From Entomohabitans teleogrylli (GTDB lineage Bacteria > Pseudomonadota > Gammaproteobacteria > Enterobacterales > Enterobacteriaceae), in contig NZ_LLXO01000013.1 in assembly GCF_001484765.1 (NCBI RefSeq), positions 62,001 through 126,000 on the forward strand: a stretch of DNA of 64,000 bases. The letters are read 5' to 3'. Positions 27,244-38,356 of the stretch are shown piece by piece. Both the position numbers and the translations under genes were made by a program. The notes below the pieces were generated by a model, which was given only the letters and a program-made list of their open reading frames with translations, was not told the DNA's origin and ran no database searches. How positions within the stretch are numbered: position 1 is the first letter of the stretch; each line of letters begins with the position of its first letter.

Positions 27244-28590
27244 TTAGAACGCGTAGTTAAAGTTCATACCGTACAGCCAGGCTTTGCCTTCTGAGCGGAA
27301 AGTGTAAGGGCCTTCGTTAACATTCACGTGCTGGCCATGCATATACGATACCCCAACGTCCACCGACGCATCCTGGTTAAAGGCATAGGTAGCCCCGGCG
27401 CTCAGCCACAGGCGATCCTGGTCAGGAATGGAGATGGAACGGGTCTGGGCTGGCACCGGGCTGTCATCAAAGGCGATACCGGTACGCAGTGTCCAGTTGT
27501 CGTCCATATAGTAGGTGGTACCCAGTGCGATACGATAAGCGTCTTTAAAGCTCTCGTCTTTATAGAACAGGGTTTCGCCGTTGCCGCCGGTGGCTTTCAG
27601 TTCTTTGAACTGACTCCAACTGGTGTAGGTCAGGCTGTAGTGCACCGCCCATTTCGGCGCGACACGGTTGTAGCCTGACAATTCCCACATTTCCGGCAGA
27701 TGCAGCGACAATGAACCGCCGACTGTATTGCCATCGGTGCCTGACGGCAGGCCATAAACGCCCAGATACTGGTTTAAGGAAGACGGTAACTGGCTGCGAT
27801 AATCGCCATCAAAGTCGATTTTTATTTCAGAACGGTAGGTAAAGCCGTAGCGGTTATTTTTATCCACTTCATAAAGAATACCGGCGTTCCAGCCAAATCC
27901 CCACTCGTCGCCTTTCAGGCGGGCGATTTGGGTATCCGCAGGAATTCCTGCCGCTGACCGCGCCAGCGCTGCGCCCTGTGGAGTTTGTGCCGCACCGCTC
28001 TGAACCAACTGCCCGGCGATAATCTGGCCGAGGTCGCCGGCGTAGCGCTCAATTTTCGCTTTAGCATAGACTGCGTTAAAGCCGAGGCCGAAGCTCCAGT
28101 TCGGGTTCAGACGGTATGCGCCGCTCAGATTGAGGTTCAGGGTTTCCAGGTCAGTTTTACCACCCATGGAACCGGCCGCATAACTGTTGTTGTACTCGGT
28201 CGCCAGGCCATAGTTGGAGGTCAGCGATGCCCCCCAGCCGAACTGGTCGTTAATCGGCGCGACAAAATGCAGATTCGGTACCCAGGCGGTGGGGGCGATA
28301 TTGTCCGCATTAAGGCTTTTTCCGGTCGGCGATGTCCCGGAAATATCCACGCCAGGGTCGACGAAAATGGCGCCGCCAGAGAACATCGGACGGTCGAACA
28401 TCATAATGGTTGCCGGGTTACGGCTGGCGGAGCCCGCGTTATCAGCAACTGCGCCTTCCCCCGAATAGGCCCGGCCCAGACCAGAGGAAGAAAATTCGTT
28501 TAACTGGAAGCCAGCAGACCACGCCTGGGATGAAACCAGTGCCACTGCGATAGCGAGAGTTGACTTAGCAAACAGGTTTTTCTGGCTCAT
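27244..28590 (-). CDS. fadL: Long-chain fatty acid outer-membrane transporter FadL
   Basis: Outer-membrane beta-barrel for long-chain fatty acids; 448 residues with signal peptide (about 1-25, ending QAWSA). The mature N terminus [18 protein letters not shown] forms the hatch domain in the family, and an asparagine-proline plug motif SRNPA follows. The C terminus ends in phenylalanine (NFNYAF), the barrel-assembly signal. The ATG at 28590 has GAGG upstream; a TTG two codons earlier is less likely. Two FadR sites lie upstream. Confidence 0.96.
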   Translation of the reverse strand: MSQKNLFAKSTLAIAVALVSSQAWSAGFQLNEFSSSGLGRAYSGEGAVADNAGSASRNPATIMMFDRPMFSGGAIFVDPGVDISGTSPTGKSLNADNIAPTAWVPNLHFVAPINDQFGWGASLTSNYGLATEYNNSYAAGSMGGKTDLETLNLNLSGAYRLNPNWSFGLGFNAVYAKAKIERYAGDLGQIIAGQLVQSGAAQTPQGAALARSAAGIPADTQIARLKGDEWGFGWNAGILYEVDKNNRYGFTYRSEIKIDFDGDYRSQLPSSLNQYLGVYGLPSGTDGNTVGGSLSLHLPEMWELSGYNRVAPKWAVHYSLTYTSWSQFKELKATGGNGETLFYKDESFKDAYRIALGTTYYMDDNWTLRTGIAFDDSPVPAQTRSISIPDQDRLWLSAGATYAFNQDASVDVGVSYMHGQHVNVNEGPYTFRSEGKAWLYGMNFNYAF

Positions 28591-28674
28591 GACCAAAACC
28601 TCATCATTTATTTTTATTCAAGCAATGTTACATACCGTAACAGGAGCGCGAAGTGTAGGGGCTGGTGCATGACA

Positions 28675-28691
28675 TACAAATCAGACCAGTG
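28675..28691 (-). promoter_or_regulatory. FadR site, promoter-distal within the fadL control region pair (near fadL)
   Basis: On the minus strand CACTGGTCTGATTTGTA fits the FadR operator consensus around TGGTCNGA. It is one of two adjacent sites, as in E. coli fadL, where FadR represses in the absence of long-chain acyl-CoA. Confidence 0.75.
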
Positions 28692-28698
28692 GCCAGAG

Positions 28699-28715
28699 TA
28701 TAGGTCGGACCAGAT
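28699..28715 (-). promoter_or_regulatory. Second FadR site upstream of fadL
   Basis: On the minus strand ATCTGGTCCGACCTATA is a strong FadR match, 7 bp from the first site. The spacing and sequence closely resemble the paired E. coli fadL operators. Confidence 0.8.
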
Positions 28716-28839
28716 GATATGTTGCAAGTTTGTTTATGGAATTTTTCAAATATGATCGTGGAAACGAGATCTGGCTGGCAAATTTGCCGCTTTAGTCACG
28801 CTCTGTCCAGGACCGGATTTGTTTTAGATCATTTTTAAG

Positions 28840-28855
28840 TGTGATTTCCGTCACT
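28840..28855. promoter_or_regulatory. CRP-like site between fadL and yfcZ
   Basis: TGTGATTTCCGTCACT matches TGTGA-N6-TCACA with one mismatch. It could serve fadL, which is cAMP-CRP dependent in E. coli, or yfcZ, 108 bp away. Confidence 0.55.
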
Positions 28856-28963
28856 AAAGAGGGTTTGCTTTATTCTCGACTGGAGAGGGCTGACGACGGG
28901 GCGTAAAATATATCGATATTTATTGAAGCACCAGCGGGTGCGCCAAATACAGAGGAAATCATA

Positions 28964-29248
28964 ATGAGTAAATGCAGTGCTGATGAAACCCCGGTTTGCT
29001 GCTGTATGGATGTTGGCACCATCATGGACAACTCCGATTGTACCGCGTCTTACAGCCGCGTTTTCGCTACTAAAGCAGAGGCCGAAGAAACACTGGCGGC
29101 GCTGACGGCGAAGGCCCGTGGCGTTGAATCAGAGCCTTGCCAGATTACTACCCGCTTTACAGATGAAGCTGATGGTGTACGTATGGATATCGATTTTGTA
29201 TTCTGCTGCGAAGCAGAAACCCTGATTTTCCAGCTGGGCCTGCGTTAA
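28964..29248 (+). CDS. yfcZ: YfcZ, YfcZ/YiiS family small protein
   Basis: 94-residue cytoplasmic protein of unknown function. A cysteine-rich N-terminal stretch (CSADETPVCCCMD) and a FCCEAE motif near the end may bind metal or be redox-active; that is inference. It diverges from fadL as in E. coli and has a strong terminator downstream. AGAGGAAA is its ribosome site. Confidence 0.92.
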   Translation: MSKCSADETPVCCCMDVGTIMDNSDCTASYSRVFATKAEAEETLAALTAKARGVESEPCQITTRFTDEADGVRMDIDFVFCCEAETLIFQLGLR

Positions 29249-29298
29249 TTTCTTGTTTTTGTCGCGACTTCGTTTCCGGAGCCGGCAGTAGCGGTATA

Positions 29299-29330
29299 CA
29301 AAACCCAAAAAATACGTTTTTTGGGTTTTG
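29299..29330. terminator. Terminator after yfcZ
   Basis: A perfect 14-bp stem (CAAAACCCAAAAAA with its complement) and a TACG tetraloop, with T-runs inside the stem. It is a very strong hairpin 50 bp after the yfcZ stop. Confidence 0.88.
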
Positions 29331-29493
29331 TCGTTTTATGGCGGGAATCGCCGCTGGCGCGATTGTCTGGTTTATTTTCCGCGTTCTCTCACCGGGTGTT
29401 ACCAGAAACGTTTAGCGGTTTTTAAATTCGTGTTTGTCCTCGCATTTTTTCTATTACCTGTTGGCTGTATGTAAATATTTAGTTAAAACTAAT

Positions 29494-29510
29494 ATCAGGT
29501 CAGACCACTT
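29494..29510 (+). promoter_or_regulatory. FadR site upstream of fadIJ
   Basis: ATCAGGTCAGACCACTT lies 31 bp before the fadI start and contains a symmetric GGTCAGACC core. It fits FadR repression of fadIJ as known in E. coli. Confidence 0.75.
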
Positions 29511-29540
29511 TGGCGCTGAACAGTTTAACAGGGGCGTGTT

Positions 29541-30851
29541 ATGAATCAGGCATTACCGCTGGTAACCCGTCAGGGGGATCGTATCGCGATTATCAGCGGA
29601 TTACGTACGCCGTTTGCCCGCCAGGCGACGGCCTTCCATGGCGTTCCCGCCGTTGATTTGGGAAAAATAGTGGTTGCGGAACTGCTGGCAAGAAGCGGTA
29701 TTCCGGCACAGGAGATAGATCAACTGGTATTCGGCCAGGTGGTACAGATGCCGGAAGCGCCCAATATCGCCCGGGAAATTGTGCTGGGTACCGGCATGAA
29801 CATCCATACTGATGCTTATAGCGTCAGCCGCGCCTGCGCCACCAGTTTCCAGGCGGTAGCCAATGTGGCGGAAAGTCTGATGGCCGGGACGATTCAGGCT
29901 GGTATCGCCGGCGGTGCGGACTCCTCTTCGGTATTGCCGATTGGGGTCAGTAAAACCCTCGGCAGGGTGCTGGTGGATGCCAGTAAAGCGCGTACTCTCG
30001 GCCAGAAACTGAAACTCTTTTCTCGCCTGCGCCCCCGGGACCTGCTACCGGTGCCCCCGGCGGTGGCGGAATATTCTACCGGATTAAGAATGGGGGATAC
30101 TGCGGAACAGATGGCAAAAAGTCATCAAATCAGCCGCGAACAGCAGGATGCGCTGGCGCATCGTTCCCATCAACTGGCTGCCAGAGCCTGGGAGGAGGGA
30201 AAACTAAGCGATGAGGTCATGACTGCTTATGTGCCGCCATACCGGGAACCGTTCGCGGAAGATAACAACATCCGTAAAACCAGCAGTCTGGCCGATTACG
30301 CAAAGCTGCGTCCGGCCTTCGATCGCCGGCACGGCTCTGTAACGGCGGCCAACAGCACGCCCCTCACCGACGGCGCAGCAGCGGTTATTCTGATGACGGA
30401 ATCCCGGGCGAAGGCGCTGGGTTTGACGCCGCTCGGCTATCTGCGTAGTTATGCGTTTACCGCCATTGATGTCTGGCAGGATATGCTGCTGGGGCCGGCG
30501 TGGGCAACGCCGCTGGCGCTGGATCGGGCCGGCATCACGCTTGGCGATCTTACTCTGTTTGATATGCACGAAGCCTTTGCCGCCCAGACGCTGGCGAATC
30601 TGAAAATGCTTTCCAGCGATCGTTTTGCCCGGGAAGTGCTCGGCAGAGAGAAAGCGACCGGCGAGGTGGATGACGCGCGTTTCAATGTGCTGGGAGGATC
30701 TATTGCCTACGGCCATCCTTTCGCCGCCACCGGCGCCAGAATGATTACCCAAACGCTCAATGAACTGCGGCGCCGGGGCGGAGGTCTCGGGCTGGTCACC
30801 GCCTGCGCGGCGGGCGGCCTGGGCGCGGCCATGGTACTGGAGGCTGAATAA
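29541..30851 (+). CDS. fadI: 3-ketoacyl-CoA thiolase FadI
   Basis: Beta subunit of the anaerobic fatty-acid oxidation complex, cleaving 3-ketoacyl-CoA to acetyl-CoA. It has 436 residues. Active-site Cys99 sits in SRACATSF, the histidine is in MHEAFA, and the C-terminal [10 protein letters not shown] glycine loop carries the second cysteine (TACAAGGLG). The stop overlaps the fadJ start by one base, so the two are coupled. FadR control lies directly upstream. Confidence 0.97.
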   Translation: MNQALPLVTRQGDRIAIISGLRTPFARQATAFHGVPAVDLGKIVVAELLARSGIPAQEIDQLVFGQVVQMPEAPNIAREIVLGTGMNIHTDAYSVSRACATSFQAVANVAESLMAGTIQAGIAGGADSSSVLPIGVSKTLGRVLVDASKARTLGQKLKLFSRLRPRDLLPVPPAVAEYSTGLRMGDTAEQMAKSHQISREQQDALAHRSHQLAARAWEEGKLSDEVMTAYVPPYREPFAEDNNIRKTSSLADYAKLRPAFDRRHGSVTAANSTPLTDGAAAVILMTESRAKALGLTPLGYLRSYAFTAIDVWQDMLLGPAWATPLALDRAGITLGDLTLFDMHEAFAAQTLANLKMLSSDRFAREVLGREKATGEVDDARFNVLGGSIAYGHPFAATGARMITQTLNELRRRGGGLGLVTACAAGGLGAAMVLEAE

Positions 30852-33004
30852 TGGAAACCACATCCGCATTTCGTATGACCGTGCGCCCGGACAATGTCGC
30901 GGTGATTACCATTGACGTGCCAGGCGAAAAGATGAATACCCTACAGGCGGCGTTTGGCGAGCAGGTACGGGCAATTCTGCGCGAACTGAAATCCCGTAGC
31001 GGGCTGGAGGGGGTTGTCTTTATTTCCGGCAAGCCGGACAACTTTATCGCCGGGGCGGACATTAACATGATTGCCGCCTGCCAGCGCGCCGATGAAGCCG
31101 AAGCGCTGGCTCGTCAGGGGCAGCAGATTATGAACGATATCGCCGGGCTGGGGATACCGGTGGTGGCCGCAATCCATGGCCCTTGCCTGGGGGGCGGTCT
31201 GGAACTGGCGCTGGCCTGCCATCGTCGAATCTGCAGCGATGACGGTAAAACAGCGCTCGGCCTGCCGGAAGTACAACTGGGGCTGTTGCCAGGTTCCGGC
31301 GGCACGCAGCGTCTGCCGCGTCTGATCGGCCTGAGTCGGGCGCTGGAGATGATCCTCACCGGCAAACATATTCGGCCGCGTCAGGCGCTGAAAATGGGTC
31401 TGGTGGATGACGTTGTTCCGGTATCGATTCTTGCCGATGCCGCGGCGGCGCTGGCGAAAAAGGGCAAACCTTCCCGCAGCCTGCCGCTCGCCGAGCGCAT
31501 TATGGCCGGTCCGCTGGCGCGTTCGCTGCTGTTTTCCGTGGTTTCCCGCAAGACCGAACAGAAAACCCGCGGTAACTATCCGGCGACGGCGCGGATTATC
31601 GAGGTGGTGAAAACCGGCATTAGCCAGGGCAGCGGCAATGGCTACGCTGCGGAGGCCCGGGCGTTTGGTGAACTGGCGATGTCGCCCCAGTCTGCGGCGC
31701 TGCGCGGGATTTTCTTTGCCAGCACTGAACTGAAAAAAGATCCCGGCAGCGATGCGCCGCCGCTACCGGTTCAGTCGGTAGGTATCCTGGGCGGCGGTCT
31801 GATGGGCGGCGGGATTGCCGCGGTCACGGCGCTTAAAGCCGGACTGCCGGTGCGCATAAAAGATATCAATAGCGCGGGGATTAACCATGCTCTGCGCTAT
31901 AGCTGGGATTTACTCAGCCGTAAAGTGCAGCGGCGCCATATCAACGCGGCGCAGCGCGCCAGAGAGATGGCGCTGATTTCCGGCGCTACCGACTACCGGG
32001 GATTTGCCCGGCGCGATGTGGTGATTGAGGCGGTTTTCGAAGATTTAGCGCTCAAGCAGCAGATGGTGGATGAAGTCGAACAATTCGCCGCTCCCCATAC
32101 GCTGTTCGCCTCTAATACGTCATCGTTGCCGATCGGCGAAATCGCTGCCCGGGCGCGCCGCCCGGAGCAGGTGATTGGCCTGCACTATTTCAGTCCGGTG
32201 GATAAAATGCCGCTGGTGGAAGTTATTCCCCATACCGGCACCAGCGCGGAAACGATTTCCACTATTGTCAGGCTGGCGAAATCGCAGGGTAAAACGCCGA
32301 TTGTCGTGGGCGATAGCGCCGGGTTTTATGTCAACCGGATCCTCGCTCCCTATGTCAACGAAGCGCTGCGCTGCCTGGTGGAAGGGGAGCCGATAGAGCA
32401 CATTGATGATGCGCTGCTGGATTTTGGCTTCCCGGTCGGGCCCATCCAGTTGCTCGATGAGGTTGGCATTGATGTCGGGACAAAAATTATTCCCATTCTT
32501 GAGCAGGCTTATGGTCCGCGCTTTACCGCGCCGACAGCGGTAGCGGCGATTTTGAACGACGATCGCAAAGGGAGAAAAAATAATCGCGGTTTCTATCTTT
32601 ATCCGGCGAAAGGGCGTAAAAGCAAAAAACGTCCGGATGAAGCGATATACTCGCTGCTGGGTGTGGCGCCGAAAGCGCACCTTAGCGGCGAGCAGATTGC
32701 CCGGCGCTGTGTAATGATGATGTTGAATGAGGCGGTGCGCTGCCTGGATGAAGGGGTGGTGCGCAGTGTGCGCGACGGTGATATTGGCGCGGTGTTCGGC
32801 ATCGGTTTTCCGCCGTTTCGCGGCGGGCCGTTCCGCTATCTGGATGTTCTCGGCGCCCGGGAAGCGGTGGCGGAGTTGCAGCAACTGGCGGCGCGTTATG
32901 GCGAGCGTTTTGCGCCCTGCGAGCGGTTGCTGGCGATGGCGCAAAGCGGTGAGCATTTCTGGCCGCCAGCGCCGCAGCCGGTTGCAGCAAAACCTGCGCA
33001 GTAG
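30851..33004 (+). CDS. fadJ: Multifunctional fatty-acid oxidation protein FadJ
   Basis: 717 residues with an N-terminal enoyl-CoA hydratase/isomerase domain (about 1-190; oxyanion region FIAGADI and [15 protein letters not shown]) and a C-terminal 3-hydroxyacyl-CoA dehydrogenase (about 310-700; NAD loop [13 protein letters not shown]; catalytic [15 protein letters not shown]). Together with FadI it carries out beta-oxidation, mainly anaerobically. Length and order match E. coli. Confidence 0.97.
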   Translation: METTSAFRMTVRPDNVAVITIDVPGEKMNTLQAAFGEQVRAILRELKSRSGLEGVVFISGKPDNFIAGADINMIAACQRADEAEALARQGQQIMNDIAGLGIPVVAAIHGPCLGGGLELALACHRRICSDDGKTALGLPEVQLGLLPGSGGTQRLPRLIGLSRALEMILTGKHIRPRQALKMGLVDDVVPVSILADAAAALAKKGKPSRSLPLAERIMAGPLARSLLFSVVSRKTEQKTRGNYPATARIIEVVKTGISQGSGNGYAAEARAFGELAMSPQSAALRGIFFASTELKKDPGSDAPPLPVQSVGILGGGLMGGGIAAVTALKAGLPVRIKDINSAGINHALRYSWDLLSRKVQRRHINAAQRAREMALISGATDYRGFARRDVVIEAVFEDLALKQQMVDEVEQFAAPHTLFASNTSSLPIGEIAARARRPEQVIGLHYFSPVDKMPLVEVIPHTGTSAETISTIVRLAKSQGKTPIVVGDSAGFYVNRILAPYVNEALRCLVEGEPIEHIDDALLDFGFPVGPIQLLDEVGIDVGTKIIPILEQAYGPRFTAPTAVAAILNDDRKGRKNNRGFYLYPAKGRKSKKRPDEAIYSLLGVAPKAHLSGEQIARRCVMMMLNEAVRCLDEGVVRSVRDGDIGAVFGIGFPPFRGGPFRYLDVLGAREAVAELQQLAARYGERFAPCERLLAMAQSGEHFWPPAPQPVAAKPAQ

Positions 33005-33179
33005 CTGCCTGTGCTCATTTTGTAAACAGTGATTGACTATACTTACAGCAATGAGGTAAAACACTGCGTTTCATTCGATGTACGGATAAGGCACAATGCC
33101 CAACCGCCGCAAGGCCCTGGCGTTATTTCCTTATTTGCCGGGTCTCAGCGGCGTTTCTGGTCAACAACAGCGGTGCAAT

Positions 33180-33668
33180 ATGCAAGTCTTAATTATGCGT
33201 CACGGCGACGCAGCTCTTGATGCCGCCAGCGATGCGGTTCGTCCTCTGACCCAGCACGGGCGCGATGAATCTCATCAAATGGCTATCTGGTTGAAAGGTC
33301 AGCAGGTGGACGTAGAGCGGGTTCTGGTCAGTCCCTATCTGCGTGCAGAACAGACGCTGGATGTGCTGAGAGAGACGCTGGCGCTTCCGGCTCAGGAAGA
33401 GGTGCTGCCGGAGCTGACTCCGTGCGGCGATATCGGACTGGTTGGCGCTTATCTCCATACGCTGGCTCAGCAAGGGGTGGCCTCGGTGCTGGTGGTTTCC
33501 CACCTGCCTCTGGTGGGCTATCTGGTGTCCGAGCTGTGCCCGCAGGAGACGCCGCCGATGTTCTGCACCTCGGCAATTGCCAGCGTCACGCTGGATGCTG
33601 AAGGTGGGAATGGGGAATTTAACTGGCAGATGAGCCCCTGCAACCTGAGAATCGCCAAAGCGATTTAA
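33180..33668 (+). CDS. sixA: Phosphohistidine phosphatase SixA
   Basis: 162-residue histidine phosphatase; E. coli SixA dephosphorylates phosphohistidine proteins such as PtsN-pathway NPr. The RHG motif with His8 (IMRHGDA) opens the protein, and the second histidine is in SHLPLVGY. The start is set at the ATG at 33180, which matches the family N terminus; an upstream extension to 33096 is not conserved. The Shine-Dalgarno is weak. TATACT at 33038 may be a -10 box. Confidence 0.95.
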   Translation: MQVLIMRHGDAALDAASDAVRPLTQHGRDESHQMAIWLKGQQVDVERVLVSPYLRAEQTLDVLRETLALPAQEEVLPELTPCGDIGLVGAYLHTLAQQGVASVLVVSHLPLVGYLVSELCPQETPPMFCTSAIASVTLDAEGGNGEFNWQMSPCNLRIAKAI

Positions 33669-33755
33669 ACCTGCGGACGGTCGTTCAGTCGCCCGATCCC
33701 GGGGGGCTTGCCGAATCGCTCACTGAAGACAATAGTCCGCTGCGGGCTGCCTTAT

Positions 33756-34307
33756 TCAGGGCAGTTCGGGCGGTTGCCACTCTTCCACTTCTATTAATAC
33801 CAGCAGCGCGGCATCGCCGCCGTACTCTTTCGGCGCCTGATGGAATGCCATCACGTGCGGATGCTGAGCCAGCCACAGCGGCGTCTGCTGCTTCAGAATA
33901 TGTTTACCATGGCCGTGCATGACGCAGGCGCACCAGATATGTTCACGCCGGCAGGCGGCGATCAGCGCGCCCAGTTCCTGTTTGGCCTGTAGCTGGGTCA
34001 GGCCATGCAAATCGAGAAACAGCTCCGGGGAATAGTCGCCGCGGCGCAGTTTTTTTAGCTCAAAATGGCTGACGCCTTCGCGTACGTAGCGGGCCGGCCC
34101 TTCACTGGCCAGCAGTGGCTGGAATTCATCAGAAAAATAGTGGCTGGCGTCGGCCTGCTCCTGGAGCAGGCGCTTTTCCGGCACTTCGCGCAGTTTTGTC
34201 CGCGTCGGGAGGTGGACAATCGTATCCTGAACCAGCTCGCGCGTGCCGCGCATCAGTTCGCGAAACAGCGCCTGGTCCTCCCCGCTGAGTGTCGCTTTCT
34301 TTTTCAT
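33756..34307 (-). CDS. smrB: Ribosome rescue factor SmrB
   Basis: 183 residues with a C-terminal Smr domain (about 95-175) bearing the LDLHG and HGHGKHIL motifs. In E. coli SmrB cleaves mRNA at collided ribosomes. A helical N-terminal extension is typical. It lies convergent with sixA and diverges from prmB. Confidence 0.94.
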   Translation of the reverse strand: MKKKATLSGEDQALFRELMRGTRELVQDTIVHLPTRTKLREVPEKRLLQEQADASHYFSDEFQPLLASEGPARYVREGVSHFELKKLRRGDYSPELFLDLHGLTQLQAKQELGALIAACRREHIWCACVMHGHGKHILKQQTPLWLAQHPHVMAFHQAPKEYGGDAALLVLIEVEEWQPPELP

Positions 34308-34476
34308 ACTTCTCTCATCGTTATTTTTGCTGACGCCAGTTTACCCGCTTTAGCGCCCATGATTAAAGAAAAGCCGGCTATCCGCGCGCTGTTTCGCGCT
34401 TGCCTGCTGATTTGTGACCGTCTTCATGGCAAACTAGCCGCTGAATTAACAGCGCGAATCGCCTGCGGAGGGCAAA

Positions 34477-35409
34477 GTGGACAAAATTTTCGTTGATGAG
34501 GCAGTCGGTGAACTGCACACCATTCAGGACATGCTGCGCTGGGCCGTCAGCCGCTTCAGCGCCGCCGGGATCTGGTATGGTCACGGCACTGATAATCCGT
34601 GGGACGAAGCTGTGCAACTGGTATTGCCTACACTGTACCTGCCGCTGGATATCCCGGAAGATATGCGCACCTGTCGCCTGACGTCCAGCGAACGCCACCG
34701 CATTGTTGAGCGGGTGATCCGCCGGGTCAATGAGCGCATTCCGGTGGCCTACCTGACCAATAAAGCCTGGTTTTGCGGCCACGAATTTTATGTCGACGAA
34801 CGGGTACTGGTGCCGCGCTCGCCAATCGGCGAACTGATCAATAACCATTTTTCCGGGCTGATTGAGCGCGCGCCGGAGCATATTCTCGATATGTGCACCG
34901 GTAGCGGCTGTATTGCGATCGCCTGTGCTTACGCGTTCCCGGAGGCGGAAGTGGACGCCGTGGATATTTCACCGGACGCCATGGCCGTTACCGAGCGTAA
35001 CATCGAAGAACACGGCATGATTCATAACGTCACGCCGATCCGTTCCGATCTGTTCCGCGACCTGCCGAAGGTACAATACGATATCATCGTCACTAACCCG
35101 CCGTATGTCGATGCTGAAGATATGGCCGATCTGCCCGGCGAATATCGCCACGAACCTGAGCTGGGGCTGGCGGCGGGCAGCGATGGTCTGAAACTGACCC
35201 GGCGAATCCTGGCCTGCGCGCCGGATTATCTGGCGGATGACGGGGTGCTGATTTGTGAGGTTGGCAACAGCATGGTACATCTGATGGAGCAGTATTCGGA
35301 CGTGCCGTTCACCTGGCTGGAGTTTGATAACGGTGGGGACGGCGTCTTTATGTTGACCAAAGCGCAACTGATGGCGGCGCGGGAGCACTTCAGCATCTAC
35401 CGGGACTAA
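34477..35409 (+). CDS. prmB: Ribosomal protein L3 glutamine methyltransferase PrmB
   Basis: 310 residues, the same as E. coli. The SAM-binding motif [12 protein letters not shown] (about 137-148) and the catalytic NPPY (in VTNPPYVD) define N5-glutamine methyltransferases. It starts with GTG, with GGAGGG 4 nt upstream, and heads a run prmB-aroC-mepA-yfcA-epmC-yfcL on the same strand. Confidence 0.96.
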   Translation: MDKIFVDEAVGELHTIQDMLRWAVSRFSAAGIWYGHGTDNPWDEAVQLVLPTLYLPLDIPEDMRTCRLTSSERHRIVERVIRRVNERIPVAYLTNKAWFCGHEFYVDERVLVPRSPIGELINNHFSGLIERAPEHILDMCTGSGCIAIACAYAFPEAEVDAVDISPDAMAVTERNIEEHGMIHNVTPIRSDLFRDLPKVQYDIIVTNPPYVDAEDMADLPGEYRHEPELGLAAGSDGLKLTRRILACAPDYLADDGVLICEVGNSMVHLMEQYSDVPFTWLEFDNGGDGVFMLTKAQLMAAREHFSIYRD

Positions 35410-35482
35410 TCCCTGAGCGCGGGCGCGGGTCGCCCGTATATTTATCTGCCATATATAACGATGACAACGGTAAGGAGCCGTG

Positions 35483-36568
35483 ATGGCCGGGAATACGATT
35501 GGACAGGTTTTTCGCGTTACCACTTTTGGTGAATCACACGGGCTGGCGCTGGGATGTATTGTCGACGGCGTACCGCCGGGCATCGCCCTCAGCGAAGCCG
35601 ACTTACAACACGATCTGGACCGGCGCCGTCCGGGGACATCGCGCTATACCACCCAGCGCCGGGAGCCGGACCAGGTGAAGATCCTCTCCGGGGTGTTTGA
35701 AGGGGTGACTACCGGCACCAGTATCGGCCTGTTGATTGAAAATACCGACCAGCGTTCCCAGGATTACAGCGCCATTAAAGATGTGTTCCGTCCCGGCCAC
35801 GCCGATTATACCTACGAACAGAAATACGGCCTGCGCGATTACCGCGGCGGCGGCCGCTCATCAGCCCGTGAAACCGCCATGCGCGTAGCGGCGGGGGCGA
35901 TTGCTAAAAAATACCTGGCGGCGAAATACGCTATCGTTATCCGCGCCTGTCTGACCCAAATGGGTGACATTCCGCTGGCGATTAAGGACTGGGATCAGGT
36001 GGAGCAGAATCCGTTTTTCTGCCCGGATCCGGACAAGATTGAGACGCTGGACGAACTGATGCGCGCCCTGAAGAAAGAGGGCGATTCCATTGGCGCGCGG
36101 GTAACGGTGGTGGCTGACGGCGTGCCGCCAGGCCTGGGCGAGCCGGTTTTCGATCGGCTCGACGCCGATATTGCCCATGCGCTGATGAGCATTAACGCCG
36201 TGAAAGGGGTGGAGATTGGCGACGGGTTTGGCGTGGTGGGTTTACGCGGCAGCGAGAATCGCGATGAGATCACCCGCGAGGGATTTCAGAGCAACCATGC
36301 CGGCGGTATTCTCGGGGGTATCAGCAGCGGCCAGCAGATCGTGGCCAATATCGCCCTGAAACCGACCTCCAGCATTATGGTGCCCGGGCGGACGCTGAAC
36401 CGCTTCGGCGAAGAGGTAGAAATGGTGACCCGCGGACGCCACGATCCCTGCGTCGGGATCCGCGCGGTGCCGATCGCCGAAGCGATGATGGCTATTGTAT
36501 TAATGGATCATCTTCTGCGCCAGCGGGCGCAAAACGGTGATGTTTCGACCACTCTGCCGCGCTGGTGA
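35483..36568 (+). CDS. aroC: Chorismate synthase AroC
   Basis: Last enzyme of the shikimate pathway, converting 5-enolpyruvylshikimate-3-phosphate to chorismate with reduced FMN. It has 361 residues, exactly the E. coli length. Signatures [23 protein letters not shown] and the [17 protein letters not shown] region are present. The ATG at 35483 follows TAAGGAG; the GTG at 35480 is less likely. The gap to mepA is 4 bp. Confidence 0.97.
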   Translation: MAGNTIGQVFRVTTFGESHGLALGCIVDGVPPGIALSEADLQHDLDRRRPGTSRYTTQRREPDQVKILSGVFEGVTTGTSIGLLIENTDQRSQDYSAIKDVFRPGHADYTYEQKYGLRDYRGGGRSSARETAMRVAAGAIAKKYLAAKYAIVIRACLTQMGDIPLAIKDWDQVEQNPFFCPDPDKIETLDELMRALKKEGDSIGARVTVVADGVPPGLGEPVFDRLDADIAHALMSINAVKGVEIGDGFGVVGLRGSENRDEITREGFQSNHAGGILGGISSGQQIVANIALKPTSSIMVPGRTLNRFGEEVEMVTRGRHDPCVGIRAVPIAEAMMAIVLMDHLLRQRAQNGDVSTTLPRW

Positions 36569-36572
36569 TGCC

Positions 36573-37397
36573 ATGAAGAAAACCCTGATTGCTCTGCTGG
36601 CGCTGGTCGCCAGCGCCGCTGTCGGCGCCGCGACGCCGTGGCAGAAAGTGACCCAGCCGATTCCCGGCAGCGCCCAGTCTATCGGGGCGTTTTCCAATGG
36701 CTGTATCGTCGGCGCCGAGGCGCTGCCGCTGGCGTCAACGGATTACCAGGTGATGCGTACCGACCAGCGCCGCTATTTTGGCCATCCGGATCTGGTGCTG
36801 TTTATTCAGCGCCTGAGCATGCAGGTAAAAAATCTCGGGTTGGGCACCGTACTGGTAGGGGATATGGGGATGCCTGCCGGCGGACGCTTCAATAGCGGCC
36901 ACGCCAGCCACCAGAGCGGTCTGGATGTCGATATCTTCCTGCAACTGCCGCAGACTCGCTGGACCCCCGCGCAGCTCCTGAAGCCGCAGGCGCTGGATCT
37001 GGTGTCCCGGGACGGCAAGCGGGTGGTGGATTCGCTGTGGCAGCCGAAAATCGGCAGCCTGATCAAACTGGCGGCTAAAGATAACGACGTAACGCGCATT
37101 TTCGTCAATCCGGCGATTAAACTGCGCCTGTGCGAAGAGGCTGGGGCCGACCGCGACTGGCTGCGTAAGGTCAGGCCGTGGTTTGCTCATCGCGCCCATA
37201 TGCACGTGCGCCTGCGCTGTCCGGCGGGAAGCCTGGAGTGCGAAGATCAGCCGCTACCGCCGCCGGGCGACGGCTGCGGCGCCGAGCTGCAGAGCTGGTT
37301 TGCGCCTCCTGTGCCCGGTAGCACGCCGCCGAAGAAGAAGACGCCGCCGCCGTTGCCGGCCTCCTGTCAGGCGCTGCTGGATGAGCACGTACTCTAA
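36573..37397 (+). CDS. mepA: Penicillin-insensitive murein endopeptidase MepA
   Basis: Periplasmic LAS-type zinc endopeptidase cutting D-Ala-mDAP cross-links. It has 274 residues with a signal peptide (1-19). Zinc-binding motifs are [11 protein letters not shown] and HRAHMHVRL; paired cysteines and a Pro/Lys-rich C-terminal segment match E. coli. The start at 36573 is chosen for the signal peptide; the frame is open upstream inside aroC. A terminator follows. Confidence 0.96.
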   Translation: MKKTLIALLALVASAAVGAATPWQKVTQPIPGSAQSIGAFSNGCIVGAEALPLASTDYQVMRTDQRRYFGHPDLVLFIQRLSMQVKNLGLGTVLVGDMGMPAGGRFNSGHASHQSGLDVDIFLQLPQTRWTPAQLLKPQALDLVSRDGKRVVDSLWQPKIGSLIKLAAKDNDVTRIFVNPAIKLRLCEEAGADRDWLRKVRPWFAHRAHMHVRLRCPAGSLECEDQPLPPPGDGCGAELQSWFAPPVPGSTPPKKKTPPPLPASCQALLDEHVL

Positions 37398-37430
37398 CTG
37401 GCGGTTATTTTCGGCATCGGTTATCGACTC

Positions 37431-37457
37431 AACCCGAATGGTAAATTCGGGTTTTTT
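37431..37457 (+). terminator. Terminator after mepA
   Basis: A 9-bp perfect stem (AACCCGAAT and its complement), short loop and TTTTTT, 34 bp after the mepA stop. Confidence 0.88.
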
Positions 37458-37556
37458 ATTGTCCGCCAGTAGCAAACGATTCGTCGGACATCTGCGGACG
37501 TGTCATAATGCGCGGCAAAAAATAACCGGGTAACTCCGCGGTTGGGATGGTGTGTG

Positions 37557-38354
37557 ATGGAGTGGTTTGTGGTGTCTCCCCTGGCGTTGGCGGTGCTGTT
37601 TCTGGTCGCCATGCTCGCCGGGTTTATTGATTCTATTGCCGGCGGCGGCGGGCTGTTGACGATTCCGGCGCTGCTGTCATCGGGTATGTCGCCGGCCCAG
37701 GCGCTGGCGACCAACAAGCTGCAGGCCTGCGGCGGCTCGGTTTCTGCCACACTCTATTTTATTCGCCGTAAAGTGGTGAATCTGCGCGAGCAGAAACTGA
37801 ATGTCCTGATGACCTTTATCGGCTCCATGTCCGGGGCGCTGCTGGTGCAGCATGTAAATTCCGATATTCTGCGCCAGATCCTACCGCTCCTGATTATCTG
37901 TATCGGGCTCTATTTTCTGCTGATGCCCCGGCTCGGCGAAGAAGACCGTCAGCGGCGCCTGTACGGCCTGCCGTTTGCTCTGGTCGCCGGCGGCTGTGTG
38001 GGGTTTTACGATGGTTTTTTTGGCCCGGCGGCTGGGTCGTTTTATGCTCTGGCGTATGTGACGCTGTGCGGCTATAACCTTGCAAAGTCGACAGCGCACG
38101 CCAAGCTGTTGAATGCGACATCGAATATTGGCGGGCTGCTGCTGTTTATCATCGGCGGTAAAGTTGTCTGGGGGACCGGTTTTGTGATGATGGCCGGTCA
38201 GTTTTGTGGGGCAAGGATGGGATCGCGGCTGGTGCTCAGTAAAGGGCAGCGGCTAATCCGCCCGATGATTGTCATTGTCTCACTGGTGATGAGCGCCAAA
38301 CTGCTGTTTGATAGCCACGGACAGCAGTTGATGCAATGGCTGGGAACGTTGTGA
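37557..38354 (+). CDS. yfcA: YfcA, TSUP-family membrane transporter
   Basis: 265 residues with about eight membrane helices and the TSUP motifs GFIDSIAGGGG near the start and GFYDGFFGPAAGSF in the middle. The family moves small anions such as sulfite, but the substrate of YfcA is not established. ATG 37557 matches the family N terminus and has GGGATGG upstream. It has its own transcription unit start after the mepA terminator and is followed by epmC after 2 bp. Confidence 0.94.
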   Translation: MEWFVVSPLALAVLFLVAMLAGFIDSIAGGGGLLTIPALLSSGMSPAQALATNKLQACGGSVSATLYFIRRKVVNLREQKLNVLMTFIGSMSGALLVQHVNSDILRQILPLLIICIGLYFLLMPRLGEEDRQRRLYGLPFALVAGGCVGFYDGFFGPAAGSFYALAYVTLCGYNLAKSTAHAKLLNATSNIGGLLLFIIGGKVVWGTGFVMMAGQFCGARMGSRLVLSKGQRLIRPMIVIVSLVMSAKLLFDSHGQQLMQWLGTL

Positions 38355-38356
38355 AT

